Shown one piece after another: positions 33,353 through 46,400 of a stretch of 64,000 nt of DNA. The position numbers and the translations under genes were made by a program. How positions within the stretch are numbered: the stretch's first letter is position 1; every line of letters begins with the position of its first letter. Where the stretch lies: NCBI RefSeq assembly GCF_017591425.1, contig NW_024467121.1, positions 18,178,707 through 18,242,706 of the forward strand. The letters are read 5' to 3'. A model generated the notes under the pieces. That model saw nothing but the letters and a program-made list of their open reading frames with translations, was not told where the DNA came from and did no database searches. This DNA comes from Ochotona curzoniae. Its lineage: Eukaryota; Chordata; Mammalia; Lagomorpha; Ochotonidae.

Positions 33353-34349
33353 CTTTCCTACACAACTGGCTGAACTGAATTCAATGACTTGTACTCAGGA
33401 TAAGGCCATAACTTAGAGACTGAAGTACTTTGTTGTACTTCAAGGAAATAGTGTGGTAGCCCATGTATGATGGCTTCATGAATAGGTTTCTATAGAAGAT
33501 CAGGGCTCTGCAGCCTCAGCAGAAAAGCTGAGCTGCCAGAAACCTGCTTGCACCTTTTGGAATGCAGGTTCTTTCACAGGGTCAGCCATTACCATCAGAA
33601 AAAGGTAATGAGAATCATTCGCAAATTCATTGGTGGTAAGACTTTGGCAGGATGACAAACGCTGGAAGGCCTGGGACACGGGCTGTAGGCCATGATGTAT
33701 GTGGGGGGGGTTGGGTGGGGAGGCCTGCATCTCAGCCTCCTCCTCCCATCCCCTGAGGCTCTCATTCCAAGAGTTTCCATGGAATCTGCTGCTGGCCAGT
33801 GACTGATCCAGGCCAGGATCACACCCTCCAACTCCCAGAGCTGTGGGTTGCCCCTGTTTGTTTTCTGCCCAGTGGTCTATTGGAGTGTCCACCCTGTGCG
33901 GTTTTGCCCTCTACTCAAAATCCATTTGTCCCCTCCTGTAGCAAAGCTGATGTTTTTCTGGTCAGCTCCTTACAAATAAAACCTCTGTGCTGACTGGGGC
34001 ATGGGGACCAGGGATAGGAGGAACAGGTTCCACTGAAGGGCTATAGGTGCCTGCTACCCTGGCCTGAAGCTTGTGCTGTCTTTCCAAAGTTAGTGCTGCT
34101 CAACGTGTCTGCCTCTGGCCAATTTTCAGGGCAGACTTGCTGGTATTTATATACCATTGGAGGTTGATGGTTTCCCAAAGTTTGAAATGTGCTGAGGCGT
34201 GGTTTTCGCCACTTGGTGCTGCTTCCTCCATTGGCCTTGTCTGACCCTCACCTTGCTCCAGTCATTCATATATTCTGCCTGGAAGTGGGAGGGTCTGGGA
34301 ATTAGACATCCTAGCCACAGTGTGGGAGTGCCGAGGCATTGCCATTTTT
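33351..34349. other. Intergenic, unique
   Basis: Nothing recognised beyond a G-run at 33,702-33,720. Confidence 0.4.
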
Positions 34350-34668
34350 TTTCCTCTAAGGTTGGTTTTATTTATTTGAAAGGCAGAGGTATTGAGAGAC
34401 AAGAAAAGTCGAAGAAAGAAATCTTCCATCTGGGGCCAGTGAGAGAGGTTCAGTTGGCTAAATTGTCTGCTTGTAGCCTGGGAAAGCAGCAGAGCATTGT
34501 CCAATGTCTTCAGAGACCAGGAAGAAGCTCCTGCTTCAGATCAGCTCAGCTCTGGCCCTTGCGGCCATTTGGGGAGTGATCCAGCAGATAGAAGATCTCT
34601 CACCCTTGCTCTAACTTTCCTTCTCTGTTATAACTTTGCCTTTATCATAAAAATTAAAAAAAAAAATA
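34350..34668. repeat. Two opposed C-SINE fragments joined
   Basis: 34,350-34,430 is a minus-strand tail piece (TATTTATTTGAAAGGCAGAG to ATCTTCCATCTGG). 34,431-34,668 is a plus-strand copy with an internal deletion that goes from head to CTTGTAGCCTGGGAAAGC. Confidence 0.7.
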
Positions 34669-34702
34669 ATGCAGAGTGGAATCTGTAAAGAATGCTATTC
34701 CT

Positions 34703-35040
34703 AGTCCCTGTGCGGTGGCCTAGCCTTGGCACTAAAGGCCTCGTCTTGAATATGCCGGTATCCCATATGGGTGCCAGTTCTATTCCCAGTGGCCTTGCTT
34801 ACCATCCAGCTCCCTGCCTGTGGTCTGGGAAAGCAGTCAAGGGCAGCCCAAAGCCTTGGGACCCTGCACCCATGTGGGAGGCCTGGAAGATGCTCCTGGC
34901 TCCTGGCTTTGGATTGGTGCAGTATCAGCTATTGCCATCACTTGGGAAGTGAATCATCAGATTGAATATCTTCCTCTTTGTCTCTCCTCCTCTCTGTATA
35001 TCTGCCTTTCCAATAAAAATAAATAAATCTTTTTAAAAAA
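34703..35040 (+). repeat. C-SINE, full length
   Basis: A 12-bp duplication with one mismatch (AATGCTATTCCT / AATGCTGTTCCT) at 34691-34702 and 35041-35052. Confidence 0.93.
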
Positions 35041-35464
35041 AATGCTGTTCCTTTACAAAGATCTACCTTACTCAACCCCCTCTGGATTGTCTCAGACCGA
35101 AAAGCACTGAGAACAAGGTCCCTGTCTTGAAGGTACTCTCCGGGGGTTGGTGGGGGGTTTGGAATTGGAACAGGGACTCAGCGTGCTCACCCACAGAGCA
35201 CCAGCACCGTGTGTGACAGGCACAGAAAAGCCTCTCACCCCTTGGGGAGACAGGAGGTGATTTCCCAAGAGAAGGACACACAGGAACTTTGAATGTGTTT
35301 GTTTTTGTTCAACTGCCAGGTATTTGCTGGGAACTTTCACCTAAATACTTGAGATTGCTTTGAATAAATTAGCACACCTGAAAAAGAGAAGTATTGAGCA
35401 CTATGAAGTGATATGTCATCTTGTTGTGGGTTAAAGATGGATAGAGAAAAGAATCCTGAATTAA

Positions 35465-35740
35465 GAGCCCTGGGACAGGTGATTGGCCTGGCAGTTAAGA
35501 TGTTGGCCTGCTGGGATAATTCCCATCTCAACTCCTGTTTTTGGTTTCTAGCCAGTTCAGATCCCAAAAGGCAGCAGGGATGGCTCAAGTGGTTGGGTTC
35601 GTGCCACCCACGTGGGAGACCCTGACTGAGTTCCAGCTCTTGTCTTTGACCCAGCTTATTCCTGGCTGTTGTGGGCATTTGAGAAACAAATCAACAGATG
35701 GAAATGTTCTCTCTGTCTCTCAAATTCATGAATGAAAAAG
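35465..35740 (+). repeat. Old C-SINE-like repeat
   Basis: GGACAGGTGATTGGCCTGGC head and CCACGTGGGAGACCCTGACT body. Confidence 0.6.
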
Positions 35741-37010
35741 GAAAGATAATCATCATAATAAAGAACAAAAAGACCCTGCTTCCAGGCTCAGCTCTGGGCA
35801 GCGACCTTGCTATGTGACTCACAACGAAAACATTGACCATTTTGAAAAATTGTGTGCATAGGGGCAAGTCCTTTTTAGTTCAAATGTTTTGTGGTTCTTA
35901 GGAAGTTTTAGGAAATTGGTGCAGAAAATGGGGTACTAAATGTTGGGAAAGAGTTCCAGAAACAGAGAGAAGAAATGGAGAGTCAAGTCACAGCTACATT
36001 GAATTATCAGAGATAACATTCAAAAACGTGACCATCTACCAGGTCTGAGAGGGAGCGAGCCAGTGGCAGAGGCCCAGTCCTTCAGTAAGCTGGGCCCTTT
36101 ACAGTTTGGGCTCTTGGGGGTGTTTCTAGGGCTCCAGGAATTCCAAGAAAACGGAGGATTGACTGGAACCAGAATATTTTAACCTTGGTAGGTCTCACTC
36201 CACCTGGGTGTGTGGGGTGGAGTTAGGGGCCTAGGCAATACAGCCACTGGGGTGAGGAGTTAGATGGGTCTTTCTCACAATGCAATGTGACAGTCCCTGG
36301 TGGGAAATTTTCTGTTTTCTAACTGGAGGGCATAAAGCACAATTTTGGGCTCTTGCTCCCTTCAGGGAGCATAGGGTGACCTTTGTTGTACAGCAGTCCT
36401 CAGGGAAAGTCTTCCTTGGACTACAACGGATGAAATCTGAGAGTTGCCTAAGACAATGCATGAATCCCAGAATGGGCAGGGAGGGGGTTGGGAAGAGGTG
36501 GGGCAAGTGCACATAATCCCATAGAAACCAAAGGCTATTTCTAATCGCTGGGAGCTGCCACACTGCCACCCACCTTTGTGACCGGGCCATGGACTAAGGG
36601 CTAACATTCAGCTCTGGGTGCAGGTGTCTCATTCTTTCTACAACAAAGGGAGGAAAAGTACAGGTCTGAATTAAAGAGTATGCCGAGAAAACTCTATTAT
36701 AGGCAATGGGAAAAACCACCCTCTCCATGGAATCCCAAATCCAGTGGAGGACCAGGCAAATGAAAAGGCATTAAAATTCATCATACTCAAAGGAGGAGGA
36801 GCTGCAGGAAGTGATTAGCAAGACCACAGTCATAATTACAGCCAGGCACAGGAAACTGAACTGTGCTTATCTCGTTAGTTAAATTGGATGCAAATCAACA
36901 GAAGAGGGGGGTGACCATTTCCTTGAGTGCCTCAAGGGAGTCTTTATTTCTCATTACACAGAGCTGAGGAGTTGCCTGCTCCCAGCACACCCTCCAAGCA
37001 GCAGAAGAGT
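35741..37010. other. Intergenic, unique
   Basis: No repeat or exon recognised. Confidence 0.4.
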
Positions 37011-37019
37011 AAAGAAAGA

Positions 37020-38020
37020 CAGGGGGCTAGTCATGTCGAGTTGAACCACAGGGCCAACTGGAGAGGGCACAACTGGAATGGGAGCGACCTGGGAGGGAAA
37101 TAGTGGGCTCCTCCCTCTTGGGTCATCACCTTCCACGGGAGGGCACAGGAACTAGGACATGGGCTGGTGTTGCTAGACAGACACCCAACAACATCCGTTA
37201 GGACTGGTTGGATGAGATGGTTGGATGGAATTAGGTTGCAACACCCGTTGGCAAGTATATGAGCAGAAGGGAATGTGGGACAGACTGAACTAGTCTGCCA
37301 TACATACTGGCAAGCCAGGGTAGGAGGTGGGCCCAGTTGGGGTTACTGTGGGCCGCCCTGACTGGGCTGCAGCTCCTACTGGTGTTTGTGAGGGCCAAGT
37401 GTGTCCAGGGCGGAACCAGGCTGGACTGTAACACCCATTGGTTCCAGTGGAGGACATGGATGGAGATAGAATCAACCCAGCAACTGCAACCACCAGCTGA
37501 TCAGGGCGATGGACTGTGCCGGGTCCTATGCTTACTAGAACACGCAGGAATCTGGACTGGGAATACCTCAAAATTTCTTTGAGGATCTCCCCAGTCGAGA
37601 CACCGGACTCAGAGTCCTAACCAAGAAAAGACAGAACAAGTCAATCAACAACCTCAGCTATCTGTTGGCAGCAAAATACTGGGCAAATGGAGACTCTACA
37701 AGGGACTGTGTCAATCAATGGATTCTTCAACGACCACATCGTGCTTGGAGTGGCGAGACTGGTAGCAATCCATGAATGGTGAATTATTGGAACCACTTGA
37801 TCGAGTATCTCAGAGCATGCCCCACATCCGGGACTTAGGGTGGGTGGGAAACTGGGTGGGGCTTCTTCCTTTATATCCCCCTTTACCTCAGATACATGAA
37901 GGAAGCAGTATGGAAGTGATGGTCTTGCCCACTTCCCTGTAGCCCTTGAACCTTTTTTAACCTAATTAAATATGTAAGGATTGTCAGAATATAATAAAAA
38001 CATATATATGTATTAAAAAA
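37020..38020 (+). mobile_element. Composite A-tailed retroposon, copy A (5'-truncated)
   Basis: About 1.0 kb. It is homologous over its whole length to the complement of 49,640-50,970. The 5' third shows array-type words (ACTGGAGAGGGCAC, CTGGGAGGGAAATAGTGGGC). The 3' part is unique-type sequence with a TTCCTTTATATCCCCCTTTA box, AATAAA at about 37,993 and an A-run. The word AAAGAAAGA flanks it (37011-37019, 38021-38029), but lies in A-rich sequence, so the duplication is only probable. It has no long terminal repeats and no coding frame. Confidence 0.75.
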
Positions 38021-38029
38021 AAAGAAAGA

Positions 38030-39004
38030 ACCCTGCTAGGATGAGGGGTTTTACTTCAATTCTAGAACATTCTTGTTGGCTCTTCATTTTGAAATGAGGA
38101 TGGGGTGTTTAGCACAGCCCATCCACATGAAAAGCTGTGATGCGCATAATAATGACTTGTTAAAAATATAATTTTATATAACTCCCCCCTCCTTAAACTA
38201 TGAAATATGTAAAACATTAGCTGATAGAATGCAATGTTAACTTAGTATGGTAATGTTAACTTAGTCCAGGACTATATAATGATTTCCAACCCCAGGAATC
38301 TGAAAGGAGATCAGAGAGAAGCTGAAGGCCAACCAGTCCGGAAGCAGCACTGGAGAAAACAGGCCAAGAAGATGAGTATAAAAAGGGAGCCATCAGGTAG
38401 GCTATTGCTCTCAACCAGCTCATAGAGGGACAAATCTGTGTATCCAGTGCCCCAAGCTCAAGCCTAAGAGAGACCAGCACTGTGGCAGCTCAGAGATTGC
38501 CTCTCCTTCCCCCTCATATTCCCTTCAGGGAATACAGAATAAGTAAACGCAACAACCTCAGGACATGATTCCTATGGCAAGTCCTTGGTTCAGTTCCTGT
38601 TTCTGGCTTCTCGTGCCAACTTCCTGCCAATGCAGACCTTGGGGAATAGCAGGTGATGGCTGCCAGTGCTGCCACCCACAAGCAAGGCCCGGGTTGAATT
38701 CTGGGCTCCCAGCACACACCTTGGAGGAGGCAGTGTATTGGTTGGCGCAGCTGAGCTCCATCCCTGTTGGAGGCCTGTGAAGAACACAAGTGCCCCCACA
38801 TAGAAATCAGGGTAGGGGAGCAGGGCTGGCTGGGAAGGCATTCAGAGGCGCCTACAAATTCATTTCTTGGCATTCTGACTCTGGGAAGTTCAAGACCAAG
38901 TAGATCCAAGGGTGTGCCGAGAGCTCCCTTCCTGGTTTGCAGGTGGATGGCTCCCTCTGTGTTCCCCCATGGCTGTGTCCCACATATCTTCTGATAAGAA
39001 CACT
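38030..39004. other. Intergenic, unique
   Basis: No recognised feature. Confidence 0.4.
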
Positions 39005-39110
39005 AGGCTCCACTCTCCCAAAGGTGCCACCTGCTAATGCTGTTGCTCTAGGGGGTAGAATTTCAACAGGTGAATTTGGAACATGGAAGACTCAAACATT
39101 CAGTCCAAAG
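39005..39110. repeat. Fragment of an old mammalian repeat
   Basis: GGTAGAATTTCAACAGGTGA and AACATTCAGTCCAAAGC resemble the end of the same old repeat type as at 32.4 kb. Confidence 0.4.
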
Positions 39111-39756
39111 CATCCTCTCTACTCCTAAACCCCAAAGATTGCCTGACTCCTGTAATTCCAGTCTGTTTTCTCTGGCTGTAGATATTTTCTTGCCAGCTTG
39201 GCCACTGGTCTTCTAGCCTCCAGAACTTGTAGCAGACTGAGAAGAAGTAAGAGCCACAAAGGGAACAAGAGCAACACAGTGGTTTAGTGGTGACATCTTA
39301 TATCTCATTACATCAGCAATGTTAGGATGACCCTGAAAAATTAAACAATTAAGCTGTATCCACTGAAAGGAAACAAAGATGTCCATTGGACGTGGAAAAT
39401 AATTCTACAGAAATACTAATTACTACAACTATAGCAGCAGTTACTAACAATAGTCTCAAAGAGATGAATTTCAGTTTTCCTTAATGAAACCAACTGCTGG
39501 TAGCTATAATTACTTATATCACAGTGAATTGAGAAGCCACCCTTCCTAAGGCTTCAGGGAGCCTCTACCTATAACAGATTTAATTACTGAAAGATCGCTA
39601 AATGAGCAAAAATAGGTGTTTTTTTTTCATACAAAGCAGTTAAGTAATTCCTTCCAACCGCAAACATTTAAAAAGAGCACTGAGATGTCATATCACTATG
39701 TGAGGTATTTTCCAAAAAAATTATGAAAAATTACATTAAAAGATATTTATTTTGGT

Positions 39757-40082
39757 GCAAAAATTCTTTTTATTTTTATTGGAAAGGCAGATTTATAGAG
39801 AGAAGGAGAGACAGAAAGAAAGATCATTCATCTGCTGGTTCACTCCCTAAATGGCCACAAAGACCAGAGCTGAGCCAATCTGAAACCAGGAGCAACGAGC
39901 CTTTTCTGGGTCTCCCACATGGGTGCAGGATCCCAAGGCATTGGGCCATCCTCTGCTGCTTTCCAAAGCCACAACAGGGAGCTGGAAGGGAAGTGGAGCA
40001 GCTGGGACATGAACTGGCACTCATAGAGGATCCCAGAGCATACAAGGCAAGGATTTAGCCACTGAGCCATTGTGCTGAGCCC
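39757..40082 (-). repeat. C-SINE, full length
   Basis: TTTTTATTGGAAAGGCAG tail side; head end GAGCCATTGTGCTGAGCCC. Confidence 0.93.
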
Positions 40083-40154
40083 GCTAAAATTTTTTTTAAT
40101 TGAGGCATAGGTTTGTTATTGTTTTTCTGGTTTGCTTTGTTGTTGTTGTTTTGC

Positions 40155-40200
40155 TGTGATTAAGCGCATTCCATGAACTTTTGGAAGACCTCTGGTATTG
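40155..40200 (-). repeat. Possible mariner-like MITE end
   Basis: TTCCATGAACTTTTGGAAG is the complement of the terminal word seen at 24,033 and 30,493. Confidence 0.3.
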
Positions 40201-40377
40201 CCCCCTTGTAGGAAGAAGTATGCCCCAGAAGTTGAGGAATTGGTGCTCTCGCTGTGTGGTGCAGTCTTAGCCCAGCCCTGGCAATCATGAAAAAGGAGGA
40301 AGAATGAACCAACAGGTGGGAACTCAGGGTGTGTGTGTGGCCCTGTGTGTGGCCCTGCCCATACATAAATACTTTTA

Positions 40378-40637
40378 CAAAAGAAGTCTTTATTATTTAT
40401 TTGAGAAGCAGTTTTGGGTTGGCGGTGGTGGAGACAGAAATCTACGGTCAGGAGCCTGAAGTTCACCCACAATTCCCATATGGGTACAGGGCCCTAGCAT
40501 TTGGGCGGTCTTCTGCTGTTTTTCTGGGTGTAATAGGAGGGAGCTAAATTGGAAGTAGGGTAGCCAAGACTTGAACTGGCACCCATGCCAGATGCCAGGG
40601 CTCAGTTTAACCTACTGCACCACACTGCCAGCCTGGC
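40378..40637 (-). repeat. C-SINE, diverged
   Basis: Tail side TCTTTATTATTTATTTGAG; head end CCACACTGCCAGCCTGG. Confidence 0.8.
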
Positions 40638-40716
40638 AAATGAATACACTTAAAAAAAGAAAAACACAGCTTTCTTCAAGGCATGGTTTTGTAGTTTGCC
40701 TATTCCTGAAGGTTTG

Positions 40717-40812
40717 GGGCTGACCTTGTGGCATAGAAGATAAAACCACTTCCTCTGACACCAGCATCTCATAAGAGCGCTGGTTCAAGTACTGGCTGTT
40801 TCATTTTCCATA
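40717..40812 (+). repeat. C-SINE head fragment
   Basis: GGGGCTGACCTTGTGGCATA to the GGTTCAAGTACTGGCTG B-box area, then unrelated sequence. Confidence 0.7.
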
Positions 40813-43235
40813 CACGTACCTATACCGAGTTTGATCACTGCATTCAGCCTGCAGCGCCCTGACTTGGCGGTTTGCAGGTAGCCACCCTTGTATTCTCTGA
40901 CAAGCGCCTCCCACTCTAAAGCATTTCAGCAATAAAGGGGAAAATAGTACCACTCCAGACATCAAAATCCTAAATCCTGGCTGCTCTCCGCCCCACACTT
41001 CCCCACCCCCTCCCACTCCAACCCCGGCGGAATCCTGGAGATTATGCAAATCCAAAGCTGGCAGCCACTGACCTGAGTCTCTGACCGAGGTGGTTCTTCA
41101 GGCCCCATATGTCAGGTTTCACCACCTGGGCCCCCGCAGCGGGGAAGAATGGCCGTTAGTCAGTGCCTGTGGCCGGTTCTCAGTGGGGCTTTTCCACCAT
41201 ACAGTGTAGGCATTCACGCGGCCCGCTCCCAGAAGCCACACAAGGTCTTTCAGCCTTCATGCAGAAAAGGGAAGCTCCTGGGGGCCTGCCCTATGTCAAG
41301 GAACCCCACGCGTCCTTGCCTCCATTTCGTGGCCAGAGCGGACCCTCGTTGTCATGCCTGCTTGCAGAGCTGGATCTGGGGACTGCTCTCCCACCTGCCT
41401 TCCTTGAACGGGGGCCCTCCCAGGGCGTCCCCAGCGAACTCCAACGTGTTACACACACAACCTGAGCTACCCTTACAAGAAAGTGTGCCTACAGCCCCTC
41501 CCCAACTGCCCTCACAAGGCATACCTACTGCCTCTGCCCTGTTCCCTCTGAAATAGATGGAGGTCTTCTCCGGAAATCCATAGCAATATGCGCCAGGTGC
41601 TTCTCTTTGAGCTGAACCAATGGGCAAAAGGAGGAGCAGCCCAGAGAAGCATGTGATCCTCCACACTGGGGCTGCCCGGTGGCCCACCGAGTGGTCTGAG
41701 CAGCACTGCGCATGGGAGCTGACCATGAACGGCATCCAATTATGCCATCCCCCGTTCCCCACACCTGGCTCTAGCATTATCATCACTGAGCCGAGAATGC
41801 GGACAGCTGTGGTTCGAATGAATCCCTTAAAAGGCCGTAGGTCGGACCTGGCATCCACAATTCGCAGAGTGATTCTCAGAGATGGGACCTTCCCTGAGAG
41901 AAAGAGGGTTAAGTGAAGTCGTGAGGGCGGGGCTCCCACAGCAGCCTTAATGGTTTTCCAAGAGCCAGATTAGCATGCTGGCTGTGTGTCACCACGGAAT
42001 GGGCCCTGCCCGGTCGTGATGTCGCCAGAGGGCTCTCAGCAGAGGATAGCGCCAAGCCCTTGGTTTTGCCAGCTTCCAGGACTCCGGGCTATGGAAGCCT
42101 TTCTTCTTTGTGAATGACCCAGTCTGTTGGCATGCAACTAGAGGAGCAGAAACCAACTAAGATGGAGACTGTGTGCTTTGTATGCAGGCACCATCTGTAT
42201 CTCCTCCAAGTGTCCTGGGCCATTTGGAATGTTCTTTGAGCTGTGTGCTCAACGATTGGCCCCAAGCATGACTCAGAATTCAGTGTTTCTCTTTCTAGAA
42301 TCTCCCACAGTGTCCCTGCCATATGGTCCCTTGTTCCATGGTCCCCTTTTCAGCCATTATTTACTGGAAAAACTACCTCACATTTCTTTGAACCATCACC
42401 TCCCCAATCTCTTGTCTTTCACTTCCTTTCTGCTTTTGCTTCCTGATGAGTGGAGGGAGAGAAAAGATTTCTTTTTCCACCCATTGCAACATATATGGCT
42501 GACATACATGCAAGAGACAAACTTCGCAAAAGTATGACCAAATGTGTTAAACATGAATTTGATGGCACTCAGGTGCCTTCAGAAACAAAGACTCCAAGAT
42601 CCAGTAAAACCTGTGTTGTATTTTTACAGATGGTAGGTCTGTCTGCTGTGCAAAATATGGCTGCAGGACAGAAGGACGTGGCCTCCCTGGTGGTATTAAG
42701 CGGCGAGCTTAGCAAGGCCTGTGCCTTTAGCACTTTGTTCTGGTCCTCTGAGACATTCTTCCCCTCTGGGCCCAGGGCAGGATGTATGTCACAGGAGGGT
42801 CATCAGAGGAGAAAGGAGGAAGAAGACCAAAGACACACAGAGAGAATCCCTGGGTCATGGCACTTGCTTCAGGGAGAAGAGGGAGGGGAAGTGAGAGTGG
42901 CCCTCCTGCCTCTGCTAGCATCTCCAACGCCGAGGTGCCACGCTGTGGGGTAGCAGGTTCTGAACTCCATCATCCAACTTTGATTCTGAACAGTCTTTGT
43001 CTGAGACCAGGCAGGTCTCACTTGTTAAACAGTGAGTCTGGCTCCTGCACTAAGAGCTAAGAGGAGTGCACGTGGCCAGGACTTCAAAGAAAATCAGACA
43101 GCCTTGACCCCCAGGGCTGCTGAGTAAGACAGGTGTGTGACGACTGTGGCAGCCGGCAGGAGTCAGCAATCATGATAAAGAGAGAGAAAGGTCAGAGGCA
43201 GTTGACGTGGCTATGTGGTGGGCCTGTGTGCTTTT
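40813..43235. other. Intergenic, unique, moderately GC-rich
   Basis: The longest repeat-free block of the intergenic part. Open frames at 41149-41556 (plus) and 41352-41939 (minus) overlap and match no family that I know. No splice pattern or start context favours either. Confidence 0.4.
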
Positions 43236-43544
43236 TTGTTTTTCTGAAGATTTGTTTGTTTGCAAGTCAGAGTTGCAGAAAGAGAGGGAGAGGTCTACCC
43301 TCCACTGCTTCACTGTCCAAGTGGCCACAACAGCAGCCAGTGCTGAGCCAGGTGAAAAACAGGAGCCAAGAGCTGCATATGGATCACCCACAAGGGTGTC
43401 AAGGATCCAAACACTTGGATTATTTTCAGCAGCTTTTCCCAGGGAGCCAGATCAGAAGTGGAGAAGCCAGGACACAGGCACCGTTATGGCATGCCAGCAT
43501 CAGAGGTATGCGGTTTTACCTGCTATACCACAACGCCAGCCCCC
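43236..43544 (-). repeat. C-SINE
   Basis: GAAGATTTGTTTGTTTGC tail side; head end ACCACAACGCCAGCCCC. Confidence 0.88.
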
Positions 43545-43629
43545 GGGCCTGTGTGTCTTAATCTTTATTCCCACAGGTTCTTGTTCCCGTAGAGATAAGA
43601 ATTCAAAGCAGAGGTAACACTGTACACAC

Positions 43630-43960
43630 AGGGGGTCGTCATCATAGCACAGCAGGTTAAGCCACTGTGACACCAACATTCTACATGAGTGTCAGTTTGA
43701 TTTCTGGCTTCTCCACTTCCGATCCAGCTCTCTGTCAATGCTCTTGGAAACGCAGGAAAATATGACCCAAGTGCTTGAATCCCTGCCACCCACACAGGAG
43801 ACCCAGGTGGGATTCCTCACTACTGGCTTCAGCTAAGCCCAGACCTGTCTGTTGTACCCATTTGGGGAGTGAACCAGAGGATGGAAGATCTTTATCTTGT
43901 TTCTTTATTTCCCTCTCTCTCTAACTCTGGCTTTCAAATAAAATAAATAAATCTTTAGCT
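43630..43960 (+). repeat. C-SINE
   Basis: Head CATCATAGCACAGCAGGTTA; tail AAATAAAATAAATAAATC. Confidence 0.88.
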
Positions 43961-45489
43961 GCTTAAGGGGAAGAGGCCAAAGAAGGATCTGGAAGCATGG
44001 TCAAGCACACAAGAAAGACCCTTCCTACATTGCCAGTCTGAGGAGATAGGGGGTGGTGCCTGACTATACATACAGGGTGGAGGTTAGCGTGCCTGAGGCT
44101 GTCTGGGAGCCTCATGACATCACCATGTGAAGTTAAACTTCCAGGTGGCGATCATGGCGTCTCCCCCTTCCAGGTCCTAGATGAGACACAGGTACAGCCT
44201 GGGATGAAAGAGGCTCACAGATCCACAGGTAAGGGGCTAGAGTTCTGATGCAAGGGCTGGCAGGAATTCTAGTTTACCTATTCTTACCCAAGTTTCCTGC
44301 CTGGTTCCTCTATAGCAGTCAAGGACACCAGAACAAACTTCCTGAAGGAGGGAGCATTCAAGCTGAATGTCCAAGGTGGATGAGAGTGTCATCAGGGCAG
44401 GATGAAAACAGCCCAGCAAAGGCCCAGAGCCCAAAAGCTCGAGCAGGACTCAAGAAACCGTAGAGTCGCAAATGTATGGCCAAGAGGAGGGGCAAGGGAA
44501 TGGGGTGAAGCAGTCCTGGGGTCTGATAGAGGAAGGCAGGTCCAACCTAGTGAGCACCCGAGTGTTTGGGAGCAGGACCTGACAAAGGAGACATCAGGCA
44601 GCAATAACATGTCTCATAGATGTGGGCCTATTTCAATGTTCCATTTATTAGAACAAAGGAACTGAGTCGCCATGACAACGGCCACAACCTATCCCCTGAA
44701 TTCTTTGATGCATTTCCCATTAAGGAAGAAAAACAGAAGAGATAATCCAGCAGCTACATAATCAAGAATAGACCGCAGACTCTTCAGACGAGCAGGGTCA
44801 CTAGTTTCCATGCTGAGCCTCACACAAATAGAGCCTGAGACACCGGCCTCCTCCCTCATCAGTGTGCCAAGAAAAGCCACCAAGTGACAGGTGGGTCACT
44901 TCCTTGCCCCCTTGCCCACCTCTGAAACTACTCAGGAGCATCTCCTGTGGTACTGAAGGGTCCTGGGCCACCCACCTCAAGCCCCCTCACCAGTTCCCTT
45001 CCATGTGGACACCTGAGTGAACTGGGTCATCAGGGAACCATCTGGAAATGCTTGCCAAGAAGGTTCTTTCCTGAGAGCCTGGTACTCACCGATCCTGGAA
45101 GGCAAGGCCTGGAGATAACAAATAGCACCATCAGGGGATAGCGATCCGCCCCAGGCAGGGTGGTCAGTGGCGGGCTGATGCTGAAATGTCACCTCCCTTG
45201 GCACCTTGTCATCCTCCTGTGTCAGTTACCAGATACATTTTCACTTAGTTAAACATAGCCAGCCAGTGCCACCCCAGAGCCATCTCTTTGCTAGGCAAGA
45301 GGACACAACCCATGTTTTAAGAGGTATCAAGTATATATACAGACTTAAATGTCTTTCCTTCCCCCACATTTTGACATTGGTGCCTTTTTTTAAATCAATG
45401 GTCTGACATGTAAATTTGGCAAGAAAAAAAAATCGCAGCATATTATTCTAATGTTGCCTCGTTTTAATGTTATACTGATGGGCAACTTT
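43961..45489. other. Intergenic, unique
   Basis: No recognised feature. Confidence 0.4.
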
Positions 45490-45768
45490 TGAGCCTGGGG
45501 GTTGAGCTACTGCTTAAGACACCTATGTTACATGTCAGTGGCTGGGTTTGCCACCTGGCCCCAGCTTCCAACTCCACCTTCCTACTTATCTACATGTGGG
45601 GAGGCAGCAGTGATGGCCCCAGTGCTAGGATTCCTTCATCCCAAGTGACAGACTTGCAGTGAGCTTCCGGCCCCTGGCCTTAGCTCCCCAGCCCAGGGTC
45701 AATGGGGGCATTTAGACAGTGAGCCAGAGAACAAGACTTTCTTTCTCTCTCAAATAAAAATTTTAAAA
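45490..45768 (+). repeat. Old C-SINE-like repeat
   Basis: GGGTTGAGCTACTGCTTAAG head; TCTCAAATAAAAATTTTA tail. Confidence 0.7.
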
Positions 45769-45770
45769 TA

Positions 45771-46098
45771 GGGCCCAGGGCCGAAGCCTAGCAGCTGAAG
45801 TCCTAACCTTGCACGTGCCAGGATCTCATATGGGTGCCAGTTCGTGTCCTAACAGCCCTGCTTCCCATCCAGCTCCCTGCTTGTGGCCTGGGAAAGCAGT
45901 CAAGGAACACCCAAAGCCTTGGGACCCTGTACCCGTGTGGGAGATCTGGAAGCAGCTCCTAGCTCCTGGCTTCAGATCGGCTCATCTCTGGCTGTTGCAG
46001 CCATTTGGGGAGTGAACTAACAAATGGAAGATCTTTCTCTCTCTCCTTCTCTCTATAAAATCTGCCTTTCAATGAAAATAAAATCTTTTTTAAAAAAA
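45771..46098 (+). repeat. C-SINE, full length
   Basis: GGGCCCAGGGCCGAAGCC head abutting the tail of the previous copy; tail CAATGAAAATAAAATC. Confidence 0.92.
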
Positions 46099-46124
46099 GA
46101 GAAGAGAAAAGAAAAGCAGTTACC

Positions 46125-46400
46125 AAGAGAGGAGGAGAGAGAGGAATCAATTAATCTTGCATCTGTTGGTTCACGCCCCAGATGGCTGCAATTGCTCTAC
46201 CAATCCAAAGCCAGGAGCCAGCAGCTTCTTCCCGGTCTCCTACATGGGTCCGGAGTCTTAAGTCTTCGGGCCATCCTCCACTGCTTTCCCAGACCACAAA
46301 CAGGTAGCTGGATGGGAAGTGGAGCAGCCAGGACACACCATATGGAATGCTGCCAATTCCTGGAAGTGGAGGATTAGCTAGTTGAACTGAGCACTGACCC
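46125..46400 (-). repeat. C-SINE
   Basis: Body words CATCTGTTGGTTCACGCCCC and AGCTGGATGGGAAGTGGAGC; it forms an inverted pair with the copy just to its left. Confidence 0.88.

Noticed and set aside
37020..38020. Solo LTR of an endogenous retrovirus
   Set aside because: The copy ends in an A-run and shows no TG...CA ends; copy B has a tandem array instead of a retroviral interior, so a retroposon is the better fit.
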